Source: Salinibius halmophilus (GTDB lineage Bacteria; Pseudomonadota; Gammaproteobacteria; Pseudomonadales; Natronospirillaceae). Taken from it: DNA of 64,000 nt. The DNA lies in contig NZ_QPEP01000007.1 in the NCBI RefSeq assembly GCF_003577475.1, positions 135,164 to 199,163 on the forward strand. The letters run 5' to 3'. Positions 43,647 through 53,159 of the stretch are shown here, piece after piece. The notes under the pieces are model-generated. The model ran no database searches. It was not told where the DNA came from and saw nothing but the letters and a program-made list of their open reading frames with translations. Position 1 is the stretch's first letter; each line of letters begins with the position of its first letter. Made by a program: the position numbers and the translations under genes.

Positions 43647-46600
43647 TCGGCCTCCAAAGCAGCGTTCAAGGTGGCTTGGGCTTGCGCGGCGCGTTGTTCG
43701 TCTAGTTCTTGCCAAGTAATTTCGAGTAAACGGCTTTCATGCTGTTCGGCGTCGCGTTCGGCAATTATCAACGAGCGCGCTGATTCGCGTGCCAAGTTTA
43801 GGTTTTTATACGGCGTAATCAGGTTTACGTGAATGTTCAGCGCTTTAAATACTTTTAATACTCGCCTGCTCACCGACTCGGCGGTGTTGGAGAAGGCTTC
43901 GTCCAAGAAGACCGTGCTGTAAATTGGCTTGTGGTAGCCATCTGGGGTGAGTACGTAGGCGAGTGCAGCTGCCACAATGGTGCCGGCGAACGACTCTTTT
44001 TCGCCACCCGACTTGCCACTTGACGACTTTAACACATCGATGGTTTCACCATCTTCGTGGCGGTATTCTTCGGCATAAAATGCCATGCGATAGCTAGGCT
44101 CTAGCAGGCGCAGGCTATGTTTGGTCTTGGCGGTGCTTGGGTCGCAGGCTTTTGCCAAGGTCGAGATCACTTGTGCAATGTGCTTGAACTGCACCTCTGG
44201 ATCGGCATCGCTGCCTTTAGCACTTAGCGCCTGTTTAAGTTGTTGGTCAAACTCGCGCACATGCACATAGTTTTCATTATCCCATTTTAAGCGCAGTGAG
44301 CTGCCTGCGCGAAACTCGGTACGTGCTAGCACCTGGTTAATTTGCTCAATTCGATCGGCAATATGTTCGCGCTCATCGTGCAAGCTGCCTTGCAGGTGTG
44401 CCAACGATTGGCCTGTGTGTTTGTTGAGTCGCTCTTTAAACTGCTCCACTAGTTCGGGCAGGCCTTCATCAACTAAGCTTTGATAATGGCCAATGTAGTC
44501 GTCTAGGCCATCTAAGCCAGTGCCCCAATCAACCGTTAGTGGTGCCCATTCTGGGTTGCCGCGAAACTTACTAATAATGCCAACTATGGTGCTTACCGCT
44601 GTGCCGATTTGCTTTTGTAGGCGGTTTAGCTGCTGCTCGTACTGTTGTTGCAGCGCCGTTTGTTTGGCTTCAGCTTTGGCTAGCTCGGTTTGTTGGCCAA
44701 GTTGTTTGTTTACCTGTTCAGCAATGTCTTGTGCTAGTGCTAGCTTGGCCAGTTGATTTAGCGTGGACAGCTTGTTTTGCCGTTCGGCTAACTGTGCTTC
44801 TAGGCCGCCTTGGCGTTTGTCTAGCGCACTCAGGGTTTGTTCCAGCTGCTCAATGGTTGCAAGGCTGTCCTCGTAGGCTTGTTTGGCTTTTTCGATTTCT
44901 CCACTTTGTGCTTGTAATCGAGCAAGATCGGCTTCAATTGTGCTAATGGCCTGTTGCCAGTGGCTAACATCAATTTGCGGCCAACTAAACTCAACTAGGC
45001 GCTGCCATGCGTTTTGTTGCTTGTTGAGTTGTTTTTGCTCTGCCAAGAGTTGCTGGCGCCGAGCGCCCCAGTGGCTAACTTGCTCGCTAATATCGCTCGC
45101 TTCGCTCTCCAAGGCGGCTAAGCGTTGTTTGTTGTTAAAACCCAGTAGCCAATGGCGGCGGTCACCCACTTTTTGTTGATCTTTTTTCTCAAACCGGCCG
45201 CGCTCTTTGTGAATTAAGCCGGCTAGGGTGATGGAGTATTCGGTTTTATTGAGTGTTTCCACCGAGTCAACGCAGGTGAGGTCAAACTTAGCTAAATGTT
45301 GTTTTAGCCAATCGCGATAGGGGTGTTGTTGCCAGTTTAGTTTGCGCAGTATACCGCCTGCTAAAAACTCTACCGGCTGGCTTGCACCTAGGTTCACCAC
45401 TTGCGCGCGAACAAATACGCCAGTGTGGTGTTCATTGAGCCAGCGAGTCGCCTCGCGATAGCTGGCTTGTGGCAACAGTAAGGTGGTGCGCAGCCCACCA
45501 AGTGAGCGTTCTATCGCGCCTTGCCAAGGTTTGTCGTGCACATCAATGAGCTCGGCAATAAAAGGGCAATCGCTTTTATTTAACCCCAGCGCATCACATA
45601 GGTTTTCGCGCATGGTTTGGTAGTTGGCTGGCACGTTGGAGTCGGGCCGGGCTTTAATTTGGCTGATTTCTTCATTAAGCGCCACGAGTGCGTCATTGGC
45701 GTTACCCAGTTCTTTGCCGGCGTGCATGAGCTCGTCTTGTAGCTGTTGTTCGCGTTGCTCGATTTGCTGTTGTGCTGTTTGTTGCCTGGCTTGTAGTTGT
45801 TCAAATGCTTGCCTTGTGAGCTCGTCATTTTGGCCAACCAGCTTTGCTAAGGTTTGATAGGTTTGGGCGTTGGCACTGGTTTGGCCAAACTCTTGCTGGG
45901 CATGCGCGAGGTCGCGCTTGGCCTGCTCAATTCTATCGCCACCTAGTTGCATATAATCGTTATGTAAGCGCTGGCTACGCTGCTGCTCGGCGGTTTTTTG
46001 CTGCTTGTTGCTAGCTAGTTGCTGAGTTGTCTCACTAAGTTGCTGCTCAAGTTCGTTTACTTGCGCCTGTACTATGCTGGCTTGTTGGCGAGCGGCAACA
46101 ATGGGGAGTGCTTCTTTCTGTGCCTGGGTGCTGGTTTGCTCTGCTATGGCCGTTTGGCGAAGGCTGGCTTGCTCGGGTAGGGCGCTTAGCGCCTCAGCTT
46201 GGTTGCGGGCATCTAGCAGCTTTTGATGCGTGCTGTCTAAATCAGCAAACTCCAACACCGCCTTCTGTGCTTTGTCGCGAATGTCACTTGGTTCGAGTAC
46301 TAGTTCGCGGATTAAGCTCGTTAGGTCATCAATCTTTTTAAGGCCTAGCGCGCGAGCCAGCAAGTTGGGCGCGTTGCGATTGTCCATGTGCATCAGTTTG
46401 CGAAAGGCATCGCTAAAAGCACTGTGGTTGCCATCAAAGCCTTCTAATAGGGGCTGTTGCTTCACATGTGCTTTCAGTGCACGAACGTTGCCACCATCAA
46501 ATGGCTCTAGCAGCTCGGTGAGTTTTAAATCGCGTTTGCCCAACACATATAAGCGCTCAACATCACTTAAGCCTTTACCCGTTTGTTTTACCCAAAACAA

Positions 46601-46990
46601 AGCGGCCAAGGTCATTTTGCTGCCGTCTTCAGCTTGGTACATGGCGCGCAGGCCGGTTACCACTGACCCTTCACGTTTACTGCGAATGCGCGTGGCACTG
46701 CCGCCATCGTGCACCGAGCCAAAGCTGCCACGCATATAGCTAAGCAGGTTACGGTCCGATTTATCGCCTTGGGCGGCGGCAATATTAAAGCTAGCTTTGC
46801 CTGGTGGTAGCAACAAAGCCATAAGGCCGTCAACGAAGGTTGATTTGCCAGCGCCGTTGTCGCCTGTGACCAGTGTGCCTTGGGCGTCTATGTTGGCGGT
46901 GTGCAGGCCGCTAAACGAGCCCCAGTTATACACCGAGAGCTGTGCTAAACGAATTTGGCCGCTGGCGAATAGCTGATCTAGGTTACTCAT
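43643..46990 (-). CDS. jetC: Wadjet SMC-like ATPase JetC
   Basis: 1115 residues from ATG 46990 (GTG 46996 is an alternative two codons upstream; GGGGGT suits the ATG). Walker A is GDNGAGKSTFVDGLMALLLP just after residue 40. The middle ~600 residues are Gln/Glu/Leu-rich coiled coil with a hinge-like region near residue 480. The C-terminal head has the signature SSSGKSGGEKESFAGTI and Walker B YSTVFLDEAFSNT. This is the MukB/SbcC-like motor of Wadjet, which extrudes DNA loops and detects small circles. It overlaps jetB by 8 bp and jetD by 4. Confidence 0.93.
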   Translation of the reverse strand: MSNLDQLFASGQIRLAQLSVYNWGSFSGLHTANIDAQGTLVTGDNGAGKSTFVDGLMALLLPPGKASFNIAAAQGDKSDRNLLSYMRGSFGSVHDGGSATRIRSKREGSVVTGLRAMYQAEDGSKMTLAALFWVKQTGKGLSDVERLYVLGKRDLKLTELLEPFDGGNVRALKAHVKQQPLLEGFDGNHSAFSDAFRKLMHMDNRNAPNLLARALGLKKIDDLTSLIRELVLEPSDIRDKAQKAVLEFADLDSTHQKLLDARNQAEALSALPEQASLRQTAIAEQTSTQAQKEALPIVAARQQASIVQAQVNELEQQLSETTQQLASNKQQKTAEQQRSQRLHNDYMQLGGDRIEQAKRDLAHAQQEFGQTSANAQTYQTLAKLVGQNDELTRQAFEQLQARQQTAQQQIEQREQQLQDELMHAGKELGNANDALVALNEEISQIKARPDSNVPANYQTMRENLCDALGLNKSDCPFIAELIDVHDKPWQGAIERSLGGLRTTLLLPQASYREATRWLNEHHTGVFVRAQVVNLGASQPVEFLAGGILRKLNWQQHPYRDWLKQHLAKFDLTCVDSVETLNKTEYSITLAGLIHKERGRFEKKDQQKVGDRRHWLLGFNNKQRLAALESEASDISEQVSHWGARRQQLLAEQKQLNKQQNAWQRLVEFSWPQIDVSHWQQAISTIEADLARLQAQSGEIEKAKQAYEDSLATIEQLEQTLSALDKRQGGLEAQLAERQNKLSTLNQLAKLALAQDIAEQVNKQLGQQTELAKAEAKQTALQQQYEQQLNRLQKQIGTAVSTIVGIISKFRGNPEWAPLTVDWGTGLDGLDDYIGHYQSLVDEGLPELVEQFKERLNKHTGQSLAHLQGSLHDEREHIADRIEQINQVLARTEFRAGSSLRLKWDNENYVHVREFDQQLKQALSAKGSDADPEVQFKHIAQVISTLAKACDPSTAKTKHSLRLLEPSYRMAFYAEEYRHEDGETIDVLKSSSGKSGGEKESFAGTIVAAALAYVLTPDGYHKPIYSTVFLDEAFSNTAESVSRRVLKVFKALNIHVNLITPYKNLNLARESARSLIIAERDAEQHESRLLEITWQELDEQRAAQAQATLNAALEAE

Positions 46991-47744
46991 GCTCACCCCC
47001 AGCCATGCGGGTGTACTCGCTTAGTAGTTGCTGCAAAAACTCAGCGCTGACGACATAACGGATTAATGGCGACACTTCATAGCGCTCTTCGCTGCCCCGT
47101 ATGGTGAGCAGCAGTTTTTTCTCGAGCAATCGTTTAACGGCGGGGTTAAAAATGCGGTCGAAGTCTTTATCGCGATTAAACAAAGGCATAAATGGGCTAA
47201 GAAGGTCGGCCATTTTATCATCGTCGATGGCAATGGTTTGCTCACCTTGGGTTTCACGCTCTTGGTAATATTTGCGCAGCACCAACAGCAATAAGGTATC
47301 GATGAGCAATAACTGACGTTGGCTAATCAAAGAGAAGCTTTCGGCGTCTTCATCATCAATTTGTTGATTCCCTATAAAGGCAACGCCGTTGTGTTCATCC
47401 AGCGTTAGGTCGATGAAGATTTGATTAAGGTAGCTGCGAATATCGCGCTTACCCGCCACAATATCGGCAAACAATTTAGGCTTTTGGCTTGCGAGCAGCA
47501 CGCCGTTGCGTAGCAAATAGGCAATGGCCTTGCGAGTCGGTAGTGGCAGTAAACCTTCTTCTGACGATGGTTCAAACTCATTTTCTTCGTTTGTGTCCGA
47601 TGCCTCAGTAGTTTCATTTGCCTGTGGGGTATCGACTAGCTCGCTGGCCAGTTGTTCGGTTTCGCTCAGCTCTGCTTCCGGTACTGTTTCGGGCTGAACT
47701 GGTTCAGGCTCAAAAAAGTCGAAGGCCGATTGTTTATCGCTCAT
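46983..47744 (-). CDS. jetB: Wadjet MukE-like subunit JetB (DUF4194)
   Basis: 253 residues. An acidic, disordered N-terminus (~1-65, Glu/Pro/Thr rich) leads to a winged-helix body with FIDLTLDEHNGVAFIG (~135-150), LLLIDTLLLLVLRKYYQERE and YEVSPLIRYVV, typical of DUF4194. JetB bridges the JetA kleisin and JetC heads. It is coupled to jetA by ATGA and overlaps the start of jetC. Confidence 0.9.
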   Translation of the reverse strand: MSDKQSAFDFFEPEPVQPETVPEAELSETEQLASELVDTPQANETTEASDTNEENEFEPSSEEGLLPLPTRKAIAYLLRNGVLLASQKPKLFADIVAGKRDIRSYLNQIFIDLTLDEHNGVAFIGNQQIDDEDAESFSLISQRQLLLIDTLLLLVLRKYYQERETQGEQTIAIDDDKMADLLSPFMPLFNRDKDFDRIFNPAVKRLLEKKLLLTIRGSEERYEVSPLIRYVVSAEFLQQLLSEYTRMAGGEHE

Positions 47745-49201
47745 AGGTTTAAATCGCTTAGCTGGTCAGGAAAATCTTCTGCCCGCAGTAAAAAGGTTGG
47801 AATCTGAACTTCTAAGGTGGCGCCGGTTTTATCGGATATCTGCACGGTTTCGGTTTGCTCTAGGCGCACGGCATTCACGGCTTTGGCAACTCGAATATGT
47901 GCCACCAACTCTTCGATGCCTGCTTGCACTGGGCGGTTTTGAATCACTTCGCCTATGCTGCCGCGCTGGTGCTTGATGAGCCAGGCGCGTTGTACATTTG
48001 CGACATCTTGCACGCGCACAGCACTCAGATGGCCAAGCATGCCTTGACTAACTTCTCGTTTTGCCACTTGTTCAATCACCGCACCGGTTTCTATTTTTTC
48101 ATCCGGGGTGCGCAGGCGCATAGACTCAGGTGACTGGATATTGGCGTGACCATGGCGAACCATCAAGGAAGTGCTGGTGCGCAGGGGCGTTTCTTGCTGG
48201 CGTAAACGAATGGCTTGCTGCTCAATTTGATTAATTAGGCGCTTAACTGCGCGGTTTTCGTTAGCACTACCGGCTTCGATGTATTGGCGCAGGCTTTGTT
48301 CGGTACGGCGGCGAATTTTTAATACGCGGTCGCTTTCTTTGTTGAGTTCACGCATGAGGTTGCGCAGGTAACGCTGTTGGCTATCGCTTAGATGCTTGGC
48401 AATGGGCTCGCTCAATAAATGGCGAAGCTGTTGGCGAAACTCGTTAGCGCGGTCACTGTCGCTTAATAATTCAAAGAAGCCTTCAAAGGCTTGCCCAGCC
48501 TCGGTTTTGCCCAACAAGGTTTCCTTTTCGATTAGTGCCAGCAGGGTATCACCACGGCTGCCTTGGCTGTCGATCATTTGACTGCGCAGGTCTTTATCTA
48601 GTTGGCGAATGGTGTCTTCTACTCGGCGAAAATCACTGGTGAGTACCGAGGCGATTTGGTAAACCTCACGAATACGCTCGCGTTGTTGCACATCGGTAAG
48701 TGGCTCAAAGTGGCCTGCTTCTAGTGCAGCAATTTCATGCTCTAATTCTTGTTTTTTGCGTTGCAGAATCAATAAACGTTGTTCAGCATCTTCGCTAACA
48801 TCAATGGTTAGATCACGCACGGCGTCTTGAACAATTCTTAGGTGCGAGGCCGTGGTGCTGGCTCCGCGCTCATCAATGCTTTGGCTAAAGCGCAGTGCCA
48901 TTTCACAGGCGTCGGTTTTACTCAGTTGGTCGTCGAACTCACGCAGCCAGCCGGCACGTAACCACTGGGTAAGATAATCACCAGCACCAATTTTGGAATC
49001 GAATAGGTCTTGTTGGCGCAAACTGTCGAGCGTGTCTTGCAATTGCAGCTTGGCACGACTGACCGATACCTCGCTGTCTTCACTAAATAGGTCGGTGATA
49101 AAGGCCAGAATTAGCGATGCGTTGTCGGCGCGTAGTAGCCTCCACGCTGCGTGCTCCTTGGCCAAACGACTTTGCACGGCAAAGTGGCGATCAAATTTCA
49201 T
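47741..49201 (-). CDS. jetA: Wadjet kleisin-like subunit JetA (DUF3375)
   Basis: 486 residues, first gene of the Wadjet operon. The start (HFAVQSRLAKEHAAWRLLRA) and DNASLILAFITDLFSED, then RLREFDDQLSKTD-like sequence, match DUF3375. A central helical coiled-coil segment (~155-350) and a C-terminal winged-helix-like end fit a MukF-type kleisin. The ATG at 49201 has only a weak ribosome site. The promoter should be in 49202-49320, ahead of a dispersed repeat. Confidence 0.9.
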   Translation of the reverse strand: MKFDRHFAVQSRLAKEHAAWRLLRADNASLILAFITDLFSEDSEVSVSRAKLQLQDTLDSLRQQDLFDSKIGAGDYLTQWLRAGWLREFDDQLSKTDACEMALRFSQSIDERGASTTASHLRIVQDAVRDLTIDVSEDAEQRLLILQRKKQELEHEIAALEAGHFEPLTDVQQRERIREVYQIASVLTSDFRRVEDTIRQLDKDLRSQMIDSQGSRGDTLLALIEKETLLGKTEAGQAFEGFFELLSDSDRANEFRQQLRHLLSEPIAKHLSDSQQRYLRNLMRELNKESDRVLKIRRRTEQSLRQYIEAGSANENRAVKRLINQIEQQAIRLRQQETPLRTSTSLMVRHGHANIQSPESMRLRTPDEKIETGAVIEQVAKREVSQGMLGHLSAVRVQDVANVQRAWLIKHQRGSIGEVIQNRPVQAGIEELVAHIRVAKAVNAVRLEQTETVQISDKTGATLEVQIPTFLLRAEDFPDQLSDLNL

Positions 49202-49318
49202 TGGGGTTTATCGTGTAGGTGTTTTGTCGCATTGTATTGGTGCAGCTGGGTGTAGGCAATGGTACGTCATTTGCAAAGGGCCTATGAGCTGAAAGTATGA
49301 GAAACCAATGTTCGGTGG

Positions 49319-49409
49319 CGATACACGTTGCCCGGCTTCGCCGTGCAACCTACGGGTGATCATTCGTCGGTTTTGCAAATCGAAGATTTTGGAAACAATA
49401 CTGCAAAAT
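49319..49409. repeat. Dispersed REP-like repeat between jetA and hmuS
   Basis: CGATACACGTTGCCCGGC, GCCGTGCAACCTAC, GGTGATCATT and TTTTGGAAACAATACTGCA match the copies at 39957-40146, with the central GCGC loop deleted. It occupies the divergent spacer (49202-49509) between Wadjet and the haem operon, together with the Fur-box-like site. Confidence 0.7.
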
Positions 49410-49460
49410 TGTCTAACTGGTAACAGTTCTCAATAACATTAAGTTTGACATATCTCAAAA

Positions 49461-49479
49461 TATAATGAGAATGCATCGC
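49461..49479 (+). promoter_or_regulatory. Putative Fur box and -10 element of hmuSTUV
   Basis: TATAATGAGAATGCATCGC agrees with the 19-bp Fur consensus at 12 positions, mostly in the left two thirds, and includes a perfect TATAAT -10-like hexamer. It lies 31 bp before the hmuS start. Iron-bound Fur here would block RNA polymerase, as expected for haem uptake. A TTGACA at 49445-49450 is only 10 bases from the TATAAT, too close to be its -35. Confidence 0.6.
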
Positions 49480-49509
49480 AAACGCATTCAGTGTGAAAGA
49501 GAAAAGGTT

Positions 49510-50514
49510 ATGACAGCAGATCTTTCCAAGGCTTGGGCACAGTTGCGTGCCGAGCAACCCAAACTACGCATCCGCGATGCAGCCAAAGTACTTAACGTAT
49601 CTGAGCTAGAGCTTGCACTATTGGAGCCAGGTACAGAGCTGTTAGTGCACCAGCCACATGTACTGCTAGGCAGCATGCATAAAGTGGGAAAAATTATGGC
49701 GCTTACCCGTAACGAAGCCGCTGTACATGAGGTGAAAGGCACCTGTGGCGAGTTGCGAGGCGGTGAACAAGGCGGCTTAATGCTGGGTGAAATCGACACT
49801 CGGTTATTTTTTAAGCGTTGGGCGTATACGCTTTATATCAACCAAGGCGAACGCCAAAGTATTCAGTTCTTCGACGGCTGCGGCGATGCCATTCATAAGG
49901 TGTTTGCCACCAAACAAACGAATCTTGATGCCTGGCATGAGTTGGTCGATGAGCACCGCTCAGCCAATCCACTCATGTTTGAGAAGCATGCCAAACCTCG
50001 CCCAGAGCCGCTTGCCGATACCACAAATGTTGATGTGCTACGCCAAGAGTGGCGAGCCATTACCGATGTGCACCAGTTTATGGCGTTGCTTAAGCGTCAC
50101 AACATTAGCCGCTTGCGTGCCTTCGAGTTGGCCGGCAGAGAGTTCGCTCGCCAAGCCGACGTAGGCAAGTTGGTAAGCTTGTTTGAGGCCATTCGCGACA
50201 GTAGCCAAGAAATTATGATTTTCTGCCACAACCAAGGGTTGGTGCAAATCTACTCGGGCCGGCTAAGCAAGCTGGTGGCCATGGGCGACTGGTACAACGT
50301 GCTCGATCCAGATTTCAACCTGCACCTCAACTTGAGTTTGGTTAGCCAAGTTTGGACATCGGTGCGCCCAAGCGCTGATGGTGATATCCACTGTGTGGAT
50401 TTATTCGACGCCAACGGTGGGCAGCTACTGCAAATTTTTTCTCGCCGCAGCGAAGGCAATAGTGAGCCCACTTTCTGGTCTCCCCTAATTAACCAAGTTT
50501 TACATGGAGCCTAA
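49510..50514 (+). CDS. hmuS: Haem-degrading/haem-trafficking protein HmuS (HemS/ChuS family)
   Basis: ATG 49510 with AGAGAAAAGG upstream is preferred to ATG 49465, which lies inside the operator; product 334 residues, normal for the family. Two related halves are visible, as in HemS: residues ~20-160 (EPGTELLVHQPHVLLGSMHK, NEAAVHEVKGTC) and ~190-330 (VHQFMALLKRHNISRLRAFE, ending SLVSQVWTSVRPSADGDIHC, LFDANGGQLLQIFSRR). The protein binds imported haem in the cytoplasm and releases iron or hands haem on. First gene of hmuSTUV. Confidence 0.9.
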   Translation: MTADLSKAWAQLRAEQPKLRIRDAAKVLNVSELELALLEPGTELLVHQPHVLLGSMHKVGKIMALTRNEAAVHEVKGTCGELRGGEQGGLMLGEIDTRLFFKRWAYTLYINQGERQSIQFFDGCGDAIHKVFATKQTNLDAWHELVDEHRSANPLMFEKHAKPRPEPLADTTNVDVLRQEWRAITDVHQFMALLKRHNISRLRAFELAGREFARQADVGKLVSLFEAIRDSSQEIMIFCHNQGLVQIYSGRLSKLVAMGDWYNVLDPDFNLHLNLSLVSQVWTSVRPSADGDIHCVDLFDANGGQLLQIFSRRSEGNSEPTFWSPLINQVLHGA

Positions 50515-50515
50515 T

Positions 50516-51328
50516 ATGCGCCTTTTTTCTCGCACGCTAGCGGCTGCTAGTTTAGTAACTGCCATGGTTTGCAGTAGTTTTGCAAGCAACCTAGTGACCA
50601 TCGACGGTGCCATTACCGAAACCGCTTATGCACTAGGTGCAGGCGATCGCATTGTGGCGGTCGACACAACCTCTAGCTACCCAGCGGCCGCCACCGAGTT
50701 ACCCAATGTTGGTTACGTGCGTGCTTTAAGTGCCGAGGGTGTGATGTCGGTGGCGCCAGATATTATTGTGACCAACCAAGATGCAGGCCCAGCCGAGGCC
50801 ATTTCCCAGCTAACTGATTTAGGGGTGACCGTTTATCAGCTGCAGATGGATTACAGCGCAGAAGGGGTCGCCACTATGATTCAGCAAGTGGGCGAGGCCA
50901 TTGGCGAAACAGCTGCTGGTATTGAGTTGGCCAATGAATTTCGCCAGCAAATGGCTGAAGTGACCAACCAGCAGCACAATCAGCGGGTAATGTTTGTCAT
51001 GAACTCAAGTCGTCGTGGGCTAATGGTCGCTGGCAGTGGCTCGCGTGCGCATGCACTTATTGAGCTAGCCGGTGCCACCAATGCTTTTGCCGATATGCAA
51101 GGCTACAAGCCTTTATCTGCCGAGGTGGTCGCCATGGCCGATCCAGACATGATTATGATCATGCACAGCGAAGAAGGGCCTGAGTTCTGGCAAGACCACA
51201 TTGCCTTAAAAAATACCAAGGCCGCCATTAATGGCCGCATTCACATCATCGACGGCCTAGACCTACTAACGTTTGGCCCTCGTTTACCGCAAGCGGTGGC
51301 GCAAGTGCAAACATGGTTAGGTCAATAA
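50516..51328 (+). CDS. hmuT: Periplasmic haem-binding protein HmuT
   Basis: ATG 50516 (GGAG six bases upstream) is preferred over ATG 50504, which overlaps the hmuS end; 270 residues. The N-terminus is a signal peptide (RLFSRTLAAASLVTAMVCSSFAS) cleaved near residue 24. The mature part is a cluster A-III substrate-binding protein: TIDGAITETAYALGAGDRIV, LPNVGYVRALSAEGVMSVAP, and DIIVTNQDAGP. It carries haem from the outer-membrane receptor to HmuUV. The receptor and TonB genes are not in the window. Confidence 0.9.
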   Translation: MRLFSRTLAAASLVTAMVCSSFASNLVTIDGAITETAYALGAGDRIVAVDTTSSYPAAATELPNVGYVRALSAEGVMSVAPDIIVTNQDAGPAEAISQLTDLGVTVYQLQMDYSAEGVATMIQQVGEAIGETAAGIELANEFRQQMAEVTNQQHNQRVMFVMNSSRRGLMVAGSGSRAHALIELAGATNAFADMQGYKPLSAEVVAMADPDMIMIMHSEEGPEFWQDHIALKNTKAAINGRIHIIDGLDLLTFGPRLPQAVAQVQTWLGQ

Positions 51329-52302
51329 AGTTTTGGCTGGTGCCAATCAGTGCTGCCGCCATGGTACTGGCCTCATTAGTGGGGCCAGTGCCATTAAGCC
51401 TAGAGCACTGGTTTAGCGCCATTCAGCTACGCGGCGATGCCACGGGTGCGGCAGCGGTCGTTTGGCAACTGCGCCTACCAAGAGTAGTTTTGGGCTTTTT
51501 AATTGGCGGAGGCCTAGCGGTAAGTGGCGCTGCTATTCAAGGCATGGTGCGCAATCCGCTTGCCGATCCTGGGCTGATTGGGGTAACTGCGGGGGCCATG
51601 TTATTTGCTGCTTTGTCTATTGTGCTGGCTGGTAGCTGGCCTATGGGCATTGCACTGTCGGCATTTTTGGGCGCGGTCATCACTACCTATTTGGTAATGG
51701 CCTTGGCTGGTAGAGAAGCACCCGTGGTCACTATGATTCTAGCTGGCGTTATTATCTCTGCTTTGGCCGGTGCTGTGGTGGGTGCCTTGAATTACATCGC
51801 CGACGATAACGAACTGCGGGCATTAACCTTTTGGACCATGGGTTCACTGGCCAATGTAAGTTGGTTTGAAGTGGCCATTATGTTGCCTGTGGTGTTGCTG
51901 GCGCTGGGGTTGCTTTGGCGGGTGGCAAAGTCGTTAGATGCTTTGTTGTTAGGCGAGGGGCCTGCTATGGAGATGGGCGTTAACCCTCGGGCGGTGAAAC
52001 ATCAGGTAGTGATTGCCACGGCATTGTTTGTTGGGGTAGCGGTGGCGTTTGCCGGCATTATTGGTTTTGTTGGGCTGGTAATTCCGCACATGGTGCGCTT
52101 CGTGGTGGGGGCTTTGCATCGGCATTTGTTGCCAGTCAGCTTTTTTGTTGGCGGCATTTTTATTGTGCTCTGCGATGCGGTTACTCGGGTGATTGCCCCA
52201 CCCGCCGAGGTGCCCATTGGCATATTGACCAGTTTTATTGGTGCACCAGTGTTTATTTATTTGCTAATGCGCGCTAAGCGCCACGGCAACTTATTCAACT
52301 AG
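51313..52302 (+). CDS. hmuU: Haem ABC transporter permease HmuU (FecCD family)
   Basis: 329 residues overlapping hmuT by 16 bp. About ten hydrophobic segments, with family hallmarks LRLPRVVLGFLIGGGLAVSG (~48-67), AIQGMVRNPLADPGLIGV (~68-85) and GFVGLVIPHMVRFVVG (~248-263). The inner-membrane channel for haem, paired with HmuV. Confidence 0.92.
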   Translation: MVRSIKFWLVPISAAAMVLASLVGPVPLSLEHWFSAIQLRGDATGAAAVVWQLRLPRVVLGFLIGGGLAVSGAAIQGMVRNPLADPGLIGVTAGAMLFAALSIVLAGSWPMGIALSAFLGAVITTYLVMALAGREAPVVTMILAGVIISALAGAVVGALNYIADDNELRALTFWTMGSLANVSWFEVAIMLPVVLLALGLLWRVAKSLDALLLGEGPAMEMGVNPRAVKHQVVIATALFVGVAVAFAGIIGFVGLVIPHMVRFVVGALHRHLLPVSFFVGGIFIVLCDAVTRVIAPPAEVPIGILTSFIGAPVFIYLLMRAKRHGNLFN

Positions 52303-52372
52303 CAATTTGTTATGTTAGGCAGCAAAACAACACAGTAAAACCACTCATTGATAAAACATAGCGAGGACAGCC

Positions 52373-53137
52373 ATGATTAACGTTGAGCACCTGCAATGGT
52401 TAGATGTGATTCACCGCATTAATCTCACCTTAAAACCTGGCCGCTTTTATGCGCTTGTTGGCCCAAATGGCAGTGGCAAGTCTTCGCTATTAGGTTTGCT
52501 GGCGGGTACGCGCAAGCCTTGTGCTGGTAAGGTGAGTATTAATCAACAAGCGCTTAGCCAGCTAAGTTTGGCGCAGTTGGCTTGCATGCGCGCGGTAATG
52601 CCACAAAGTGTGGCGCTCAATTTTCCGCTACCCGTGGTAGAGGTGGTGAAGCTGGGTGCCATCCATACGGCCTGCGACAGTAACGAGTTGGTAGACAATT
52701 GCCTCGAGTTAGTGGGCATGCTGGCGGCAAAAGATAAGTTATATAATCGGTTATCGGGTGGTCAACAGCAACGGGTGCAGCTGGCTCGCGTGCTTTGCCA
52801 ACTAGGCCCTTTGGCGCAAGCGAAAGGTAAGTGGTTGCTGCTGGATGAAGCCACTTCTAGCCTCGATCTTCAGTATCAGCACCAAGTTTTTGCCATTGCC
52901 AAATATCTAGCTCGTTTAGGGGTTGGCGTTGTTAGTGTGGTACACGACGTGAATTTGGCAGCAAAATATGCCGATGAAGTACTGGTGCTTAAAAATGGTG
53001 AACTTGTGCAGCAAGGGTTGGTAGAGAACGTGGTAAACCACCAACTGGCAGACAGCCTTTATAATTTGCCGGCAGCAACCCTTAAAGATCCACAGTACAC
53101 GCCCGTGATAAGCGTCGCACGCCAAGAGGTTGCCTAA
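52373..53137 (+). CDS. hmuV: Haem ABC transporter ATPase HmuV
   Basis: 254 residues, GAGGA before ATG. Walker A GPNGSGKSSLLGLLAG (~31-46), Q-loop VMPQSVALNFPLPV, signature LSGGQQQRVQLARVL (~124-138), Walker B WLLLDEATSSLDL, and switch histidine in VVHDVNLAAKYAD. Energises import through HmuU. Last gene of the haem operon; the 70-bp gap after hmuU shows no terminator. Confidence 0.93.
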   Translation: MINVEHLQWLDVIHRINLTLKPGRFYALVGPNGSGKSSLLGLLAGTRKPCAGKVSINQQALSQLSLAQLACMRAVMPQSVALNFPLPVVEVVKLGAIHTACDSNELVDNCLELVGMLAAKDKLYNRLSGGQQQRVQLARVLCQLGPLAQAKGKWLLLDEATSSLDLQYQHQVFAIAKYLARLGVGVVSVVHDVNLAAKYADEVLVLKNGELVQQGLVENVVNHQLADSLYNLPAATLKDPQYTPVISVARQEVA

Positions 53138-53159
53138 AGCGAATCGTTAAATATCAGCC

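Noticed and set aside
46230-46739. 169-residue plus-strand open frame inside jetC
   Set aside because: Ser/Arg/Lys-rich translation antisense to the SMC ATPase head; shadow frame.
49445-49450. TTGACA as the -35 box of the haem operon
   Set aside because: It is only 10 bases from the TATAAT at 49461, far below the normal 16-18 base spacing.
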